Below, one piece after another: positions 1 to 8,563 of a stretch of DNA of 64,000 nt. The position numbers were made by a program, and so were the translations under genes. Under the pieces are notes generated by a model. It was not told where the DNA came from. It was given only the letters and a program-made list of their open reading frames with translations, and made no database searches. Position 1 is the stretch's first letter. Every line of letters starts with the position of its first letter. Origin of the DNA: an uncultured Prevotella sp. (GTDB lineage: Bacteria; Bacteroidota; Bacteroidia; Bacteroidales; Bacteroidaceae); the NCBI GenBank assembly GCA_944319815.1, contig CALUEX010000007.1, positions 1 through 64,000 on the forward strand. The letters run 5' to 3'.

Positions 1-135
1 ATTAAGTTAATAAAAATCAGCAGTATGCGCAACTTTTTAAACATAATTCTCAGTTCAAATTAATTCCGCCAACGGGTAGCTCTTATAATTAGTTAAGGCT
101 GGTTCTTTAATGTTGCCTTTGCTTTTTACCTCTTT

Positions 136-3100
136 TTACTTCTTGAACGTCAGTTTGCCGAGGTCGTCGCGTTCGGCGGCCAACTTGCCGTTAACCAGAA
201 GTCGGAGGCCCTTGCCTTGATGGTAATGTTGCCCGTCCTTGTCATATATTATGGTAAGGACGTTGCCGCGATAGTTAACGCCGTCAAGGCAGAAGTAGTC
301 CCAAGTGCCTTTCGGAACGAGCGGGTTCACTACCACGCTGCCGTCAGCTTGAGGACGCAGGCCAACCAGTCCGGTAATCACGAGGTCGGCAAACGTAGAG
401 TGGTTGTAGTAACGGCTACGTTCGCGGTCGCCCATGAGCCAAGCTCCGTTCTTCTCGTCGAGGTATTCACCGATGTACGGGCGTCCGCGGTGGTGCTGGC
501 TCTCTACGTACAACTTCATTTGCTTGAAGAACGTAGTGTCGCCCACGATGGGTGAGTCATAGTCGTTAATGTAGTTTGCCATGGCCGTGAGCGTCTGGCT
601 TGTGGCGAACGGCCACACGGCACCGTCCCATTCGCAACGGCCTACGCCGTGGCTCCTGAACTCGGGGTGGCGGCGTTCAGCCGTGGTGAGACCGTAAGGA
701 GCAGAAAAACCTTCCTCGTCTTCCACTTGCTTCCAAGCCACGTCATACGCCTTCCCATCGGGCAGGTTGAAGTACCAAGGTATGTAACCTATGGCTTCAC
801 GCACGGCAGCTGCCGTGTCGCCGCGGACTGTCTCGAAGAACGAGTGCTTTTCGTTCCACAGTTTATTTTGTACCAATGCTTTCAGTGTGTCAGCCTCAAG
901 GTCGTATTCCTTAGCCTTAGACGCATCTCCTGCGAGAAGGTTTAATTGCGCCAGGGCACGTGCGTTGCCGTACATATAGCTGTTGATGGTCGGCCGTGCG
1001 TATTGCTTCTTTCGGCCTCCGCTGATGCTTTCCTCCATGCCGTCCTGCACGTCGCCCTGCCAATATAGGCCGTTCGCTAAGCGGTTAGTGCTTTGCCAGC
1101 GAGCGTATTCCTCTTCAAGAGATGGTTTTAGGCCGAGCACGAAAGCTGTGTCGCCAAGCACTTTGTAAGCCTCATACACGGCAGCCGGGTTCCATGAGCT
1201 GAACTTGTTCATCTTAGTCATGGCCTTGCCGTCGTTGCCGTGGTACCATGTATTCAGGATTTGGTGCAGGTAAGTAGTGTCGCGCAGCCAGCGGGTCTCC
1301 ATTATGTGGTGGCCTACGGCACAGGCTATGAGGTTGTATTTGTCAGCGTATGAGCGCTGCACGAGGAACTCCGTCATGCCAAGTCCTACGGGGGTGCGCT
1401 TTATGTGCTTGCGCAGCGACCACCAGCGGAAGTAGTAGATTTCCTCCATGTCCTTGTCAGGGCACTCGAAGAGGGGGATGTTCTTGCTCATCCACTCTGA
1501 CGACTTGCTGTTAGGTATGTACGTCACGATGTTCTCGTCCTCCATCGTGTTGAAGCGGTCAGCGTAATGCTTGAAGTCGTCATACCGCAATACGGCGGCA
1601 CTTGCGTCGGCATCTTGCGACGAGGTCGTTACGTTTGCAATGGCGAAGGTTGCCATCGGGTCTTCCTCGTCGGCGCGCGGCATATCAACGTATTGGTCGG
1701 CAGGAGTCTCGATGTCGGGCTTGTCGAATAGGTTGCCGGTGCGGAACACTATGCGCGTGATGGCATCGACGGGCGTGTCGAACATTCTTGAAGTCACCTT
1801 CTTGCCGTCAACGTAGTATGTGCCCACGTGTCCGTCAACCGAGAGAACGGCCTTTACGTGGTAGGCACGGCCGGCGTCGTAGTGCTTCAGCATACCGCCG
1901 TAGCGCGCTCCGCCCTTCACTTTCATCGTAGCGGCGGAGTCAAGCACGATGCGCGAGCACATATTGCCCTTGGCGTCGAGGAACTCTATGTTCAGCTGTC
2001 CGTGGTCGTTCTGCATTGCCTTAACGTCAAACTCCACGGTGAGTTCCTTCGTTGCGGGTATTACTTTCTCAACCCGTGCATAGTCATACGGGTCCTTGTC
2101 GCTCATCGTGAGCCATTCGCCGTCGAGCTTTACGGGAGCCCAGAGCGGCGAGTATAGGTTCCAGTCGGTCATGTCGGCCAGCTTTTTGTACTTGTCGAAG
2201 CCTCCTGCGGCGTGTTCCGTGGCCTCAAGTTTCACGGGCACTTGCACGCAAGCCACCCACATATCCTCCTTGTTGTTGCTGTAGGTTATCCACAGGTTGC
2301 CGTCCTTCGGCGTGCCGTTACCTTCAAGAATGCCGCGCGTGTATTGCGGGCCGTAGCTCTTGTAAAGGCCCCAGTGGCGTTCGGGCGTCACCTCGCCGTT
2401 GATTAAGTTGAGCGTGGTATATTCCAGCCCGTCCTTGCTTAGCGATATAGCCAGCGGCCAACGGTATTCCGCAGGGTTGTACACCGTGGCGTAAGTGCCG
2501 TCGGAAAGGCGCTGTCCCCAGATTTTTGCGTTAGAGTTTACGAAGCCGTGAGCCCTCTTTGCAGGCGTGCGCCAGGTGTTTCCGCCGTCGCTGCTGATGC
2601 TCGTCAGGGCGTGTTTCCACAGTCCCACCTTGCGTCCGTCAGGCAGGGTATAGCCGCTGAACGCCTTGTAGGGGGTCTTCAACGGCAGTATGTCGTCGTT
2701 CCTGTCGGCCTCCTCAACCCACTGCATACGCATCATCGGGTCGGCTATCAGCTCGTCGCAAGCCTTTACGAAGGCCTTGTCCTTCGACCTTTTATAGTAG
2801 GGATAGTCGGTGTTTTTCTCGTTGAAGTCGTGGTTGTAATATATGAAGTAGATTGGGCCGAACGAGCCGTCGGCCTTTATTTCGCGCACCACTCGGCCTA
2901 TGGCGTTGCCGTCGTTGGGGTCGTCCTTGGGCGTTATGGCCACGCAGTAGTTGCCAATGGCGATGAGCTTGCCCGACTTCGACACGTAGAAGCCCACGCG
3001 CTGGTGCATTATGGCCTTCAGGTTCTTGGCCACAACGCCCGGCCATGCGGGCTTGGTGAAGCCGTCGGGCACGTTGTATACGGGGAACAGCTCTACCGGC

Positions 3101-4269
3101 TCGCTCCATGTGTAGCCGTCGTCAGACGTCTGGAGCATCGTCTTTCCCGGTGCCTCGTGCTCGCTGCGCGGGTCGGTCAGGTAGTGCATATAGAACTTTC
3201 CGTTCCAGTAAGCCATCATCGGCTGGTGGTTGTAGAGCCAGTTGCCGCCTCCGCGCATGGTCTGTATGTTGTGCACTCCCACTACGGGTGACAGTCCGCC
3301 GTCGTGGCGTGCGGGCGTTGCCACCACGCTGCCGGTATAGTGCACGGCGTCGCGGTTTTCCTTGATGAGGTTGTTCACGATTTCTTCCGATGCCATGAAC
3401 ACCGTGCCGTGCTTGTGGCCTACGGGGAAGCTGACGCTGCCCGTGCGGTCTTGGAAGTTGACGAAGTCCTTGGTCCTTGCCGCGCCGTAGATGCCGTGGC
3501 GGTAAGAGTCATAGTAAATGTAATACCAGCCGTCGGCCATTGCCGTAGACGGGCCCTCGGTGAAGCTCTCCGTGAACGGCTCCGAGGCCTTGCTCCACGG
3601 GCCGTAAGGCGACTCGGCGAAGGCTACCTTGAGGTTGCGCTGGCTGCGCGAGTTGTCCTTGAGCACCATCACGTAGTCCTTGTCGCCGCGCTTCACGAGC
3701 GTTGCGTCTATGCAACTGAAGTCGGGGTCGATGAGCACCTTGGCCTTGCTGAACTTCTTGAAGTCCTTTGTCGTTACGTAGTAGAGGCGGTGGTTGTTGT
3801 AGTGGTCTTCCTCATAGTCGGGGAACTTGCCCGGGACGCACGACGCCCATACTATCATGTACTGGCGTTTCACGTCGTCGTAGAACAGTTCCGGCGCCCA
3901 GACGTTCACCGTCGTGGGGTCGTCCATGACGTTGATTAGCCTCGGTTCGCTCCAGTGGATGAGGTCTTTTGACGATGCGTAGCCGAAGCCCTTGTCGCCC
4001 TTCCAGCTTGAAGTCCACACCAGGTGGAACGTGCCGTCGGGCCCTTTCACGATTGACGGGTCGCGCATCACTTTCTGCACGCCCACTTCCGGGCGCAGGA
4101 ACGTGCCCTGGATGGTGTCCCATTTCAGGCCGTCGTAACTGTAGATAAAGCGCAATCCCTCGTTTGCCGGTTCACGGAACGACGTTGAAACGTAGACGTC
4201 CTTGGCAAGCGACATACTGCTTATCATCGTTGCAACGGCAACGATGGCAGGCAAAAACAATTTTCTCAT
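136..4269 (-). CDS. Secreted multi-domain glycoside hydrolase (GH43-like propeller, sialidase-like propeller, alpha/alpha-barrel)
   Basis: The 1377-residue product has an N-terminal signal peptide (MRKLFLPAIVAVATMISSMS, cleavage near residue 22) and probably acts in the periplasm or at the cell surface on a glycan. Residues 25-300 read as a GH43-type five-bladed propeller: the three usual acidic positions are visible as D70 (RDPSIV), D188 (CIDATLV) and E238 (TEGPS), with WAPEL at 124-128. Residues about 330-670 look like a second, sialidase-like propeller (SDDGYTWSEP and SSDGGNTWR, which resemble Asp-boxes). A jelly-roll-like segment follows at about 690-860. Residues about 890-1370 resemble a six-hairpin (alpha/alpha)6 glycosidase barrel. 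Three enzyme-like modules in one chain is unusual. The substrate cannot be read from the sequence. It is monocistronic, facing away from asnA. Gene call very secure, domain order fairly so. Confidence 0.8.
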   Translation of the reverse strand: MRKLFLPAIVAVATMISSMSLAKDVYVSTSFREPANEGLRFIYSYDGLKWDTIQGTFLRPEVGVQKVMRDPSIVKGPDGTFHLVWTSSWKGDKGFGYASSKDLIHWSEPRLINVMDDPTTVNVWAPELFYDDVKRQYMIVWASCVPGKFPDYEEDHYNNHRLYYVTTKDFKKFSKAKVLIDPDFSCIDATLVKRGDKDYVMVLKDNSRSQRNLKVAFAESPYGPWSKASEPFTESFTEGPSTAMADGWYYIYYDSYRHGIYGAARTKDFVNFQDRTGSVSFPVGHKHGTVFMASEEIVNNLIKENRDAVHYTGSVVATPARHDGGLSPVVGVHNIQTMRGGGNWLYNHQPMMAYWNGKFYMHYLTDPRSEHEAPGKTMLQTSDDGYTWSEPVELFPVYNVPDGFTKPAWPGVVAKNLKAIMHQRVGFYVSKSGKLIAIGNYCVAITPKDDPNDGNAIGRVVREIKADGSFGPIYFIYYNHDFNEKNTDYPYYKRSKDKAFVKACDELIADPMMRMQWVEEADRNDDILPLKTPYKAFSGYTLPDGRKVGLWKHALTSISSDGGNTWRTPAKRAHGFVNSNAKIWGQRLSDGTYATVYNPAEYRWPLAISLSKDGLEYTTLNLINGEVTPERHWGLYKSYGPQYTRGILEGNGTPKDGNLWITYSNNKEDMWVACVQVPVKLEATEHAAGGFDKYKKLADMTDWNLYSPLWAPVKLDGEWLTMSDKDPYDYARVEKVIPATKELTVEFDVKAMQNDHGQLNIEFLDAKGNMCSRIVLDSAATMKVKGGARYGGMLKHYDAGRAYHVKAVLSVDGHVGTYYVDGKKVTSRMFDTPVDAITRIVFRTGNLFDKPDIETPADQYVDMPRADEEDPMATFAIANVTTSSQDADASAAVLRYDDFKHYADRFNTMEDENIVTYIPNSKSSEWMSKNIPLFECPDKDMEEIYYFRWWSLRKHIKRTPVGLGMTEFLVQRSYADKYNLIACAVGHHIMETRWLRDTTYLHQILNTWYHGNDGKAMTKMNKFSSWNPAAVYEAYKVLGDTAFVLGLKPSLEEEYARWQSTNRLANGLYWQGDVQDGMEESISGGRKKQYARPTINSYMYGNARALAQLNLLAGDASKAKEYDLEADTLKALVQNKLWNEKHSFFETVRGDTAAAVREAIGYIPWYFNLPDGKAYDVAWKQVEDEEGFSAPYGLTTAERRHPEFRSHGVGRCEWDGAVWPFATSQTLTAMANYINDYDSPIVGDTTFFKQMKLYVESQHHRGRPYIGEYLDEKNGAWLMGDRERSRYYNHSTFADLVITGLVGLRPQADGSVVVNPLVPKGTWDYFCLDGVNYRGNVLTIIYDKDGQHYHQGKGLRLLVNGKLAAERDDLGKLTFKK

Positions 4270-4450
4270 ATAAATTTATATAGGTTTTCGTTTATTAATT
4301 GACGGTAAAGTCGGCGGTTTGTAACTACCTTTATATAATAAAAATATGTGGTTCAGGCAGTGTCGGATGCCCAAGCGGCTGCGTGGCGTTGCGCCGTTGG
4401 CCCTGCGGCTTACCCACTTCTGTTATGCCAATTTTTGCACTTCCGTTGCG

Positions 4451-4517
4451 TCTCCTCCCCTCGGGGAGGTTGGGTGGGGGCTTCCCCTCTCCCTTGGGGA
4501 GGTCGGGTGGGGCTTCT
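4451..4517. repeat. Tandem GC-rich CTCCCC/GGGGAG repeat
   Basis: Two successive copies of a unit that starts with the palindrome CTCCCCTCGGGGAG and continues GTTGGGTGGGGGCTTC. It belongs to the dispersed palindrome family found at about a dozen sites in this window. It lies in the 669-base gap 4270-4938, which otherwise holds the hairpin cluster at 4691-4780 and the asnA promoter. No gene is seen in the gap. Confidence 0.7.
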
Positions 4518-4690
4518 ATTTTGCAAATATAATATTTTTATGTCATAAACGGTTGGTCTTTCGACATTAATTTTCGTTTTTTTATGAATGCCGTCATAGG
4601 TTCTGTCATCGCGCTTTGTCGTCCGCCGGCCGTCACGTTGGCGGGTGAGCGTTGCGCCCCCGTTGCGCCGTCAGCGTCAGCCCGTTTTCC

Positions 4691-4780
4691 CGTTTGTGCC
4701 CTTTTGCGTTCCCGTTCGTGCCCTTTCGCACGGCAATATGCCATGTTTTGCGTTGCCGTTTGTGCCCTTTTGCAAGGCGG
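4691..4780. repeat. Cluster of CTTTTGC / GCAAAAG short repeats
   Basis: Repeated GTGCCCTTTTGC, GTGCCCTTTCGC and GCCATGTTTTGC units spaced about 20-30 bases apart. The same units, usually as facing pairs forming hairpins, recur in nine other gaps of the window. Confidence 0.6.
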
Positions 4781-4877
4781 CTGCCAGCCATGTATGCCCT
4801 GCGTATTGCCGTTCGATGTCTTTGTGTGACGTAAACGGTGTAAAATGTGATAAAATGAAATAATTTAGTCGATATTG

Positions 4878-4908
4878 TTTGCATATTGGTAAATATTTTG
4901 TATCTTTG
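4878..4908 (+). promoter_or_regulatory. Bacteroidota-type promoter of asnA
   Basis: TTTG at 4878-4881, 19 bases, then TATCTTTG at 4901-4908: an exact match to the known TTTG-N19-TAnnTTTG consensus. The leader to the asnA start codon would be about 25 bases. Confidence 0.8.
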
Positions 4909-4938
4909 CCGACGTGTCTAATAAAAACCTACTGAAAC

Positions 4939-5976
4939 ATGAGCAAACTGATAAAGCCCGTGGGCTATAAACCCCTGCTTGATATGTGCCAGACAGAGCA
5001 AGGCATAAAACTAATCAAGGAGTTTTTCCAGATGAACCTTTCCACAGAGCTGCGCTTGCGCCGCGTCACTGCACCGCTGTTCGTACTGAAAGGCCTCGGC
5101 ATAAACGACGACCTCAACGGCGTGGAGCGCCCAGTGACGTTCCCAATCAGGGACCTTGGCGACGCCCGGGCAGAGGTGGTGCACTCGCTTGCAAAGTGGA
5201 AGCGCCTCACCCTTGCCGACTACAAGGTTGAGCCGGGCTACGGCGTGTATGCCGACATGAACGCCATACGCGCCGACGAGGAACTTGACAACCTGCACTC
5301 GCTCTACGTTGACCAGTGGGACTGGGAGGCCTCGATGACTGCCGAGCAGCGCAACCTCGACTTCCTGAAGGACACCGTGCGCCGCATCTACGCGGCAATA
5401 CGCCGTACCGAGTATCTCGTCTGCGACCGCTATCCCGAAATCAAGCCGTTCCTGCCTTCCGAAATACACTTCATAGAGAGTGAAGACCTCTTGCAGATGT
5501 ATCCCGACAAGAGCGTGAAGGAGCGCGAGAACCTGATATGCAAGGAATACGGTGCCGTATTTATAATAGGTATAGGCGGCAAGCTGTCGAACGGCGAACC
5601 GCACGACGGCCGCGCCCCCGACTACGACGACTGGACGACAGAGAACAGCGACGGCCGCCGCGGGCTTAACGGTGACATATTAATCTGGTACCCGGTGCTC
5701 GACCGCGCCGTCGAACTCTCGTCGATGGGCATACGTGTTGACCGTGAGGCACTGCTGCGCCAGCTCGAAATCACGGGCCAACAGGAGCGCAAGGAACTGT
5801 ATTTCCACAAGAAGTTGCTTTCCGGCGAACTGCCCCTCAGCATTGGCGGCGGCATCGGCCAGAGCCGCCTCTGCATGGTGTTGCTCCACAAGGCTCACCT
5901 CGGCGAAATACAGGCGAGCATCTGGCCGCAGGATATGCTCGACGAATGCGCCAAGCTCGGCATGGCGATAATTTGA
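4939..5976 (+). CDS. asnA: Aspartate-ammonia ligase (asparagine synthetase A)
   Basis: The 345-residue product is the ammonia-dependent, class II tRNA-synthetase-like enzyme that makes asparagine from aspartate, ATP and ammonia in the cytoplasm. Length and sequence are typical of AsnA: VTFPIRDLG and VVHSLAKWKR in the N-terminal half, LYVDQWDWE in the middle, and the C-terminal SIGGGIGQSRLCMVLLHKAH segment, which carries the class II motif 3 arginine. The ATG at 4939 lies about 30 bases after a consensus promoter and gives the family's usual N-terminus. It stands alone, with a repeat-filled gap upstream and a small DUF2442 gene downstream. Confidence 0.95.
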   Translation: MSKLIKPVGYKPLLDMCQTEQGIKLIKEFFQMNLSTELRLRRVTAPLFVLKGLGINDDLNGVERPVTFPIRDLGDARAEVVHSLAKWKRLTLADYKVEPGYGVYADMNAIRADEELDNLHSLYVDQWDWEASMTAEQRNLDFLKDTVRRIYAAIRRTEYLVCDRYPEIKPFLPSEIHFIESEDLLQMYPDKSVKERENLICKEYGAVFIIGIGGKLSNGEPHDGRAPDYDDWTTENSDGRRGLNGDILIWYPVLDRAVELSSMGIRVDREALLRQLEITGQQERKELYFHKKLLSGELPLSIGGGIGQSRLCMVLLHKAHLGEIQASIWPQDMLDECAKLGMAII

Positions 5977-6062
5977 TAAATTAACGTGAGTTCGGCATAA
6001 CGTTAATGCCACATTGATATGGGAAATTACCCCTCTGTAGGGACATAATTTTGAAATTAGTT

Positions 6063-6296
6063 ATGTTAAGGGTTATAGATGTTGATTATGTAAAAGACTA
6101 TACGCTCCGCCTTACATTTAGCGATGGTGCGGTTAAAGAGGTTGACTTGAAACCGTATTTGCAGGGTGAAGTGTTTGGGGAACTTCTTGATAAAAGCAAG
6201 TTCGTTCAGTACGGTCTTACGCCTGTTACTATTGAATGGGCCAACGGTGCAGACCTTGCCCCAGAGTTCCTTTATGAAATAGGCGAAGCGGCGTGA
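6063..6296 (+). CDS. DUF2442 family protein
   Basis: A 77-residue protein (MLRVIDVDYVKDYTLRLTFS...) that matches the DUF2442 pattern: a short beta-rich domain with DGxxKEVDL and a C-terminal AxEFLYE-like end. The ATG at 6063 is preferred over an in-frame TTG at 6051. DUF2442 genes are often next to a DUF4160 partner in a suspected toxin-antitoxin-like pair, but no partner is seen here, so it would be an orphan. It sits 86 bases after asnA in the same direction. Function unknown. Confidence 0.7.
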   Translation: MLRVIDVDYVKDYTLRLTFSDGAVKEVDLKPYLQGEVFGELLDKSKFVQYGLTPVTIEWANGADLAPEFLYEIGEAA

Positions 6297-6315
6297 AATA
6301 ATAACATTGGAGTTT

Positions 6316-6406
6316 AAGAATTAAGGGTTAAGAATTAAGAAAGTATGCACTGCAACTGATAATCGGCAATAAGGCATATTTTCTTAATTCTTAACCCTTA
6401 ATTCTT
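6316..6406. repeat. AT-rich inverted repeat, 27-base perfect arms
   Basis: Arms at 6316-6342 and 6380-6406 are perfect reverse complements (core AATTAAGGGTTAAGAATTAA) separated by 37 bases. It could fold into a long hairpin between the DUF2442 gene and dnaX and may act as a terminator. It resembles other AT-rich palindromes in the window in style but not in exact sequence. Confidence 0.8.
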
Positions 6407-6418
6407 AATTTTATTTCC

Positions 6419-6426
6419 TACCTTTG
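6419..6426 (+). promoter_or_regulatory. Probable -7 element of dnaX
   Basis: TACCTTTG fits TAnnTTTG and ends only 8 bases before the dnaX ATG, so the transcript would have a leader of just a few bases. No clear TTTG is found 19-20 bases upstream, where the inverted repeat lies. Confidence 0.5.
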
Positions 6427-6434
6427 CAGATGCT

Positions 6435-8225
6435 ATGAAAGAATATATCGTTTCAGCGCGCAAGTACCGTCCCGGGTCGTTCGACGCGGTGGTAGGGCAG
6501 ACTGCGCTCACCACGACGTTGAAGAACGCCGTGAAGAGCGGCAAGCTGGCCCATGCCTACCTGTTCTGCGGCCCGCGAGGAGTGGGTAAGACTACCTGTG
6601 CGCGCATATTCGCCAAGGCAATCAACTGCCAGAACCCTACGGCTGAGGGCGAGGCCTGCAACGAGTGCGAGAGCTGCAAGGCCTTCAACGAGGGGCGTTC
6701 GTACAACATCTTCGAGCTTGACGCAGCGAGCAACAACTCCGTTGAGAACATCAAGGCCTTGATGGAGCAGACGCGCATACCGCCGCAGGTGGGCAAGTAT
6801 AAGGTTTTCATCATCGACGAGGTGCATATGTTGTCAACGGCGGCATTCAACGCCTTCCTGAAGACGCTTGAGGAACCGCCGGCGCACGTAATCTTCATCC
6901 TCGCCACGACGGAAAAGCACAAAATCCTGCCAACCATCATATCACGATGCCAGATATACGACTTTGAGCGCATGACGGTGCCTAACATCATTAGGCAGCT
7001 GAAGATGGTGGCCGAGGGCGAGGGCATAACTTACGAGGAGGAGGCCCTGAACGTGATAGCCGAGAAGGCCGACGGCGGAATGAGGGACGCACTGTCAGTG
7101 TTTGACCAGGCAGCCAGCTTCTGCCAGGGCAACATTACATATAAAAAGGTAATAGAAGACCTCAACGTGCTCGACGCCGACAACTATTTCAGGATTGTGG
7201 AGCTGTGCCTTGAGAACAAGACGGCAGAGGTGATGGCCCTGCTTAACGACATAATAAACAAGGGCTTTGACGGCAGCCACCTGATAAGCGGACTTGCCGT
7301 GCACGTGAGGAATGTGCTGATGGCCAAGGACGAACAGACGCTGCCGTTGCTGCAAACCAGCGAGAGGCAGATGGAAAGGTACAAGGAACAGGCGAAGAAG
7401 TGCCCCGCCAAGTTCTTGTATAACGCCTTGAAACTTATGAACGACTGCGACATAAACTACCGCCAAAGCGGCAACAAGCGTCTTTTGGTGGAGTTGACGT
7501 TAATCGAGATGTCACAGCTTACGCAGCCCGACGACGCTGCTGGTTCCGGGCGTGGCCCTAAGCGATTGAAAACCCTGTTTAAAAGATTGGCGAACGTTAG
7601 GCCGACGGAGGCTTCGCAGGTGGCTGAGGCCGAGGTTCGCAATGGCGGTAATGCTACCGAACAGAAAGAGGATACTGAGCCGCAGAAAGCGGAGCATCAA
7701 CCGGCAACGGCGGCGAGCACGCCGGTTAGGACTGCCGCAAAGAGCCTTAAAGGCTTGAAGTTGGGACGCTTCGGCAAGACGTTCAATAACCTTCGCAACC
7801 GTGATGACGATGCGGAAGGCATTGATGACGGCTTGCCAGACAATCATGATACGGGTGAAAGAAACGAGTTCACCGAGGAACAACTGCTGACGCAATGGAT
7901 GGCAATGTGCAACCGTATGCCGCAGGAAATGACCGGCATTGCGGCGAGGCTGAAGAACATGACACCCGTAATAACCGAATTGCCGAACGTGGAAGTGGTG
8001 GTAGAAAACCAGATACTGCTTGATGACGTTCAAAAAATAAAGACGCGCATAAGGAAAACGCTTGCACTGGCATTAAAGAACAGTGAGCTTACGTTAACGT
8101 TGCGTTTGGCCAAGCCGGAGGAGATAAAGCGTGTGCTGACCAACCATGAAAGGTTTGAGGAACTGAAGCAGGGCAACAAGGCGTTCGAAAAGTTAAGCAA
8201 CTTGTTACAACTTGAAGTAAACTGA
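6435..8225 (+). CDS. dnaX: DNA polymerase III subunits gamma/tau
   Basis: The 596-residue clamp-loader ATPase. Visible motifs: Walker A GPRGVGKT at 46-53, four zinc-binding cysteines at 65, 75, 78 and 81, Walker B/DEVH at 128-131, LEEPP, and the sensor/arginine-finger SRC. Residues 1-360 form the AAA+ and collar domains. Residues from about 370 form a low-conservation charged linker (QKEDTEPQKAEHQP region), and about the last 110 residues are a tau-specific C-terminal domain. The start ATG lies immediately after a promoter-like element. No obvious slippery run for a programmed frameshift was noticed. Monocistronic. Confidence 0.95.
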   Translation: MKEYIVSARKYRPGSFDAVVGQTALTTTLKNAVKSGKLAHAYLFCGPRGVGKTTCARIFAKAINCQNPTAEGEACNECESCKAFNEGRSYNIFELDAASNNSVENIKALMEQTRIPPQVGKYKVFIIDEVHMLSTAAFNAFLKTLEEPPAHVIFILATTEKHKILPTIISRCQIYDFERMTVPNIIRQLKMVAEGEGITYEEEALNVIAEKADGGMRDALSVFDQAASFCQGNITYKKVIEDLNVLDADNYFRIVELCLENKTAEVMALLNDIINKGFDGSHLISGLAVHVRNVLMAKDEQTLPLLQTSERQMERYKEQAKKCPAKFLYNALKLMNDCDINYRQSGNKRLLVELTLIEMSQLTQPDDAAGSGRGPKRLKTLFKRLANVRPTEASQVAEAEVRNGGNATEQKEDTEPQKAEHQPATAASTPVRTAAKSLKGLKLGRFGKTFNNLRNRDDDAEGIDDGLPDNHDTGERNEFTEEQLLTQWMAMCNRMPQEMTGIAARLKNMTPVITELPNVEVVVENQILLDDVQKIKTRIRKTLALALKNSELTLTLRLAKPEEIKRVLTNHERFEELKQGNKAFEKLSNLLQLEVN

Positions 8226-8231
8226 AGTTGA

Positions 8232-8350
8232 AAATGAATGTCCGCAAAGCTCCCATTCATTAGTAGTTAAAGGAGTTTTCTTCAGGAGTTAAAGGAGTTA
8301 AAGGACTTAAAGGAGTTATCGCTCACTACGTTCGCTAAGGAGTTAAAGAC
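8232..8350. repeat. TTAAAGGAGTT-type dispersed element, copy 1
   Basis: Begins with AATGAATGTCCGCAAAGCTCC and continues with several AGTTAAAGGAGTTAAAGG units and TCGCTCACTACGTTCGC, like the copies at 46.7, 54.4 and 58.6 kb. Together with the GC-rich repeat at 8369-8408 and the ftcD promoter it fills the 338-base gap 8226-8563. No gene is seen there. Confidence 0.65.
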
Positions 8351-8368
8351 AATAGCCTCGCAGGTAAT

Positions 8369-8408
8369 ATCCAAGCCCCTCCCCTCGGGGAGGTTGGGAG
8401 GGGGCTGG
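8369..8408. repeat. GC-rich CCCCTCGGGG palindromic repeat
   Basis: Contains AAGCCCCTCCCCTCGGGGAG followed by GTTGGGAGGGGGCT, one half-site of the dispersed palindrome family. It directly abuts the preceding element. Confidence 0.65.
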
Positions 8409-8447
8409 CTCCTTCTTCCCTCCCTACAAAAAATCTTTGTTTTTTTC

Positions 8448-8478
8448 TTGCAACATTTATGCAAAAACGCTAATTTTG
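8448..8478 (+). promoter_or_regulatory. Promoter of the histidine-utilization operon
   Basis: TTG at 8448-8450, 20 bases, then TAATTTTG at 8471-8478. The leader would be about 80 bases and contains the small hairpin CAGGGTATAGCCCTG, whose role is unknown. Confidence 0.65.
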
Positions 8479-8563
8479 CAAGTCGGAGTACGGAGGTGTA
8501 TTCCAGGGTATAGCCCTGTTCCTGATATGGAAACCTTAAATTAATAAATACATAATTAATGCT

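Noticed and set aside
2548..3939. Two long plus-strand frames (247 and 211 codons) inside the glycoside hydrolase gene
   Set aside because: They are antisense shadows in GC-rich codons; the minus frame has clear GH43 motifs.
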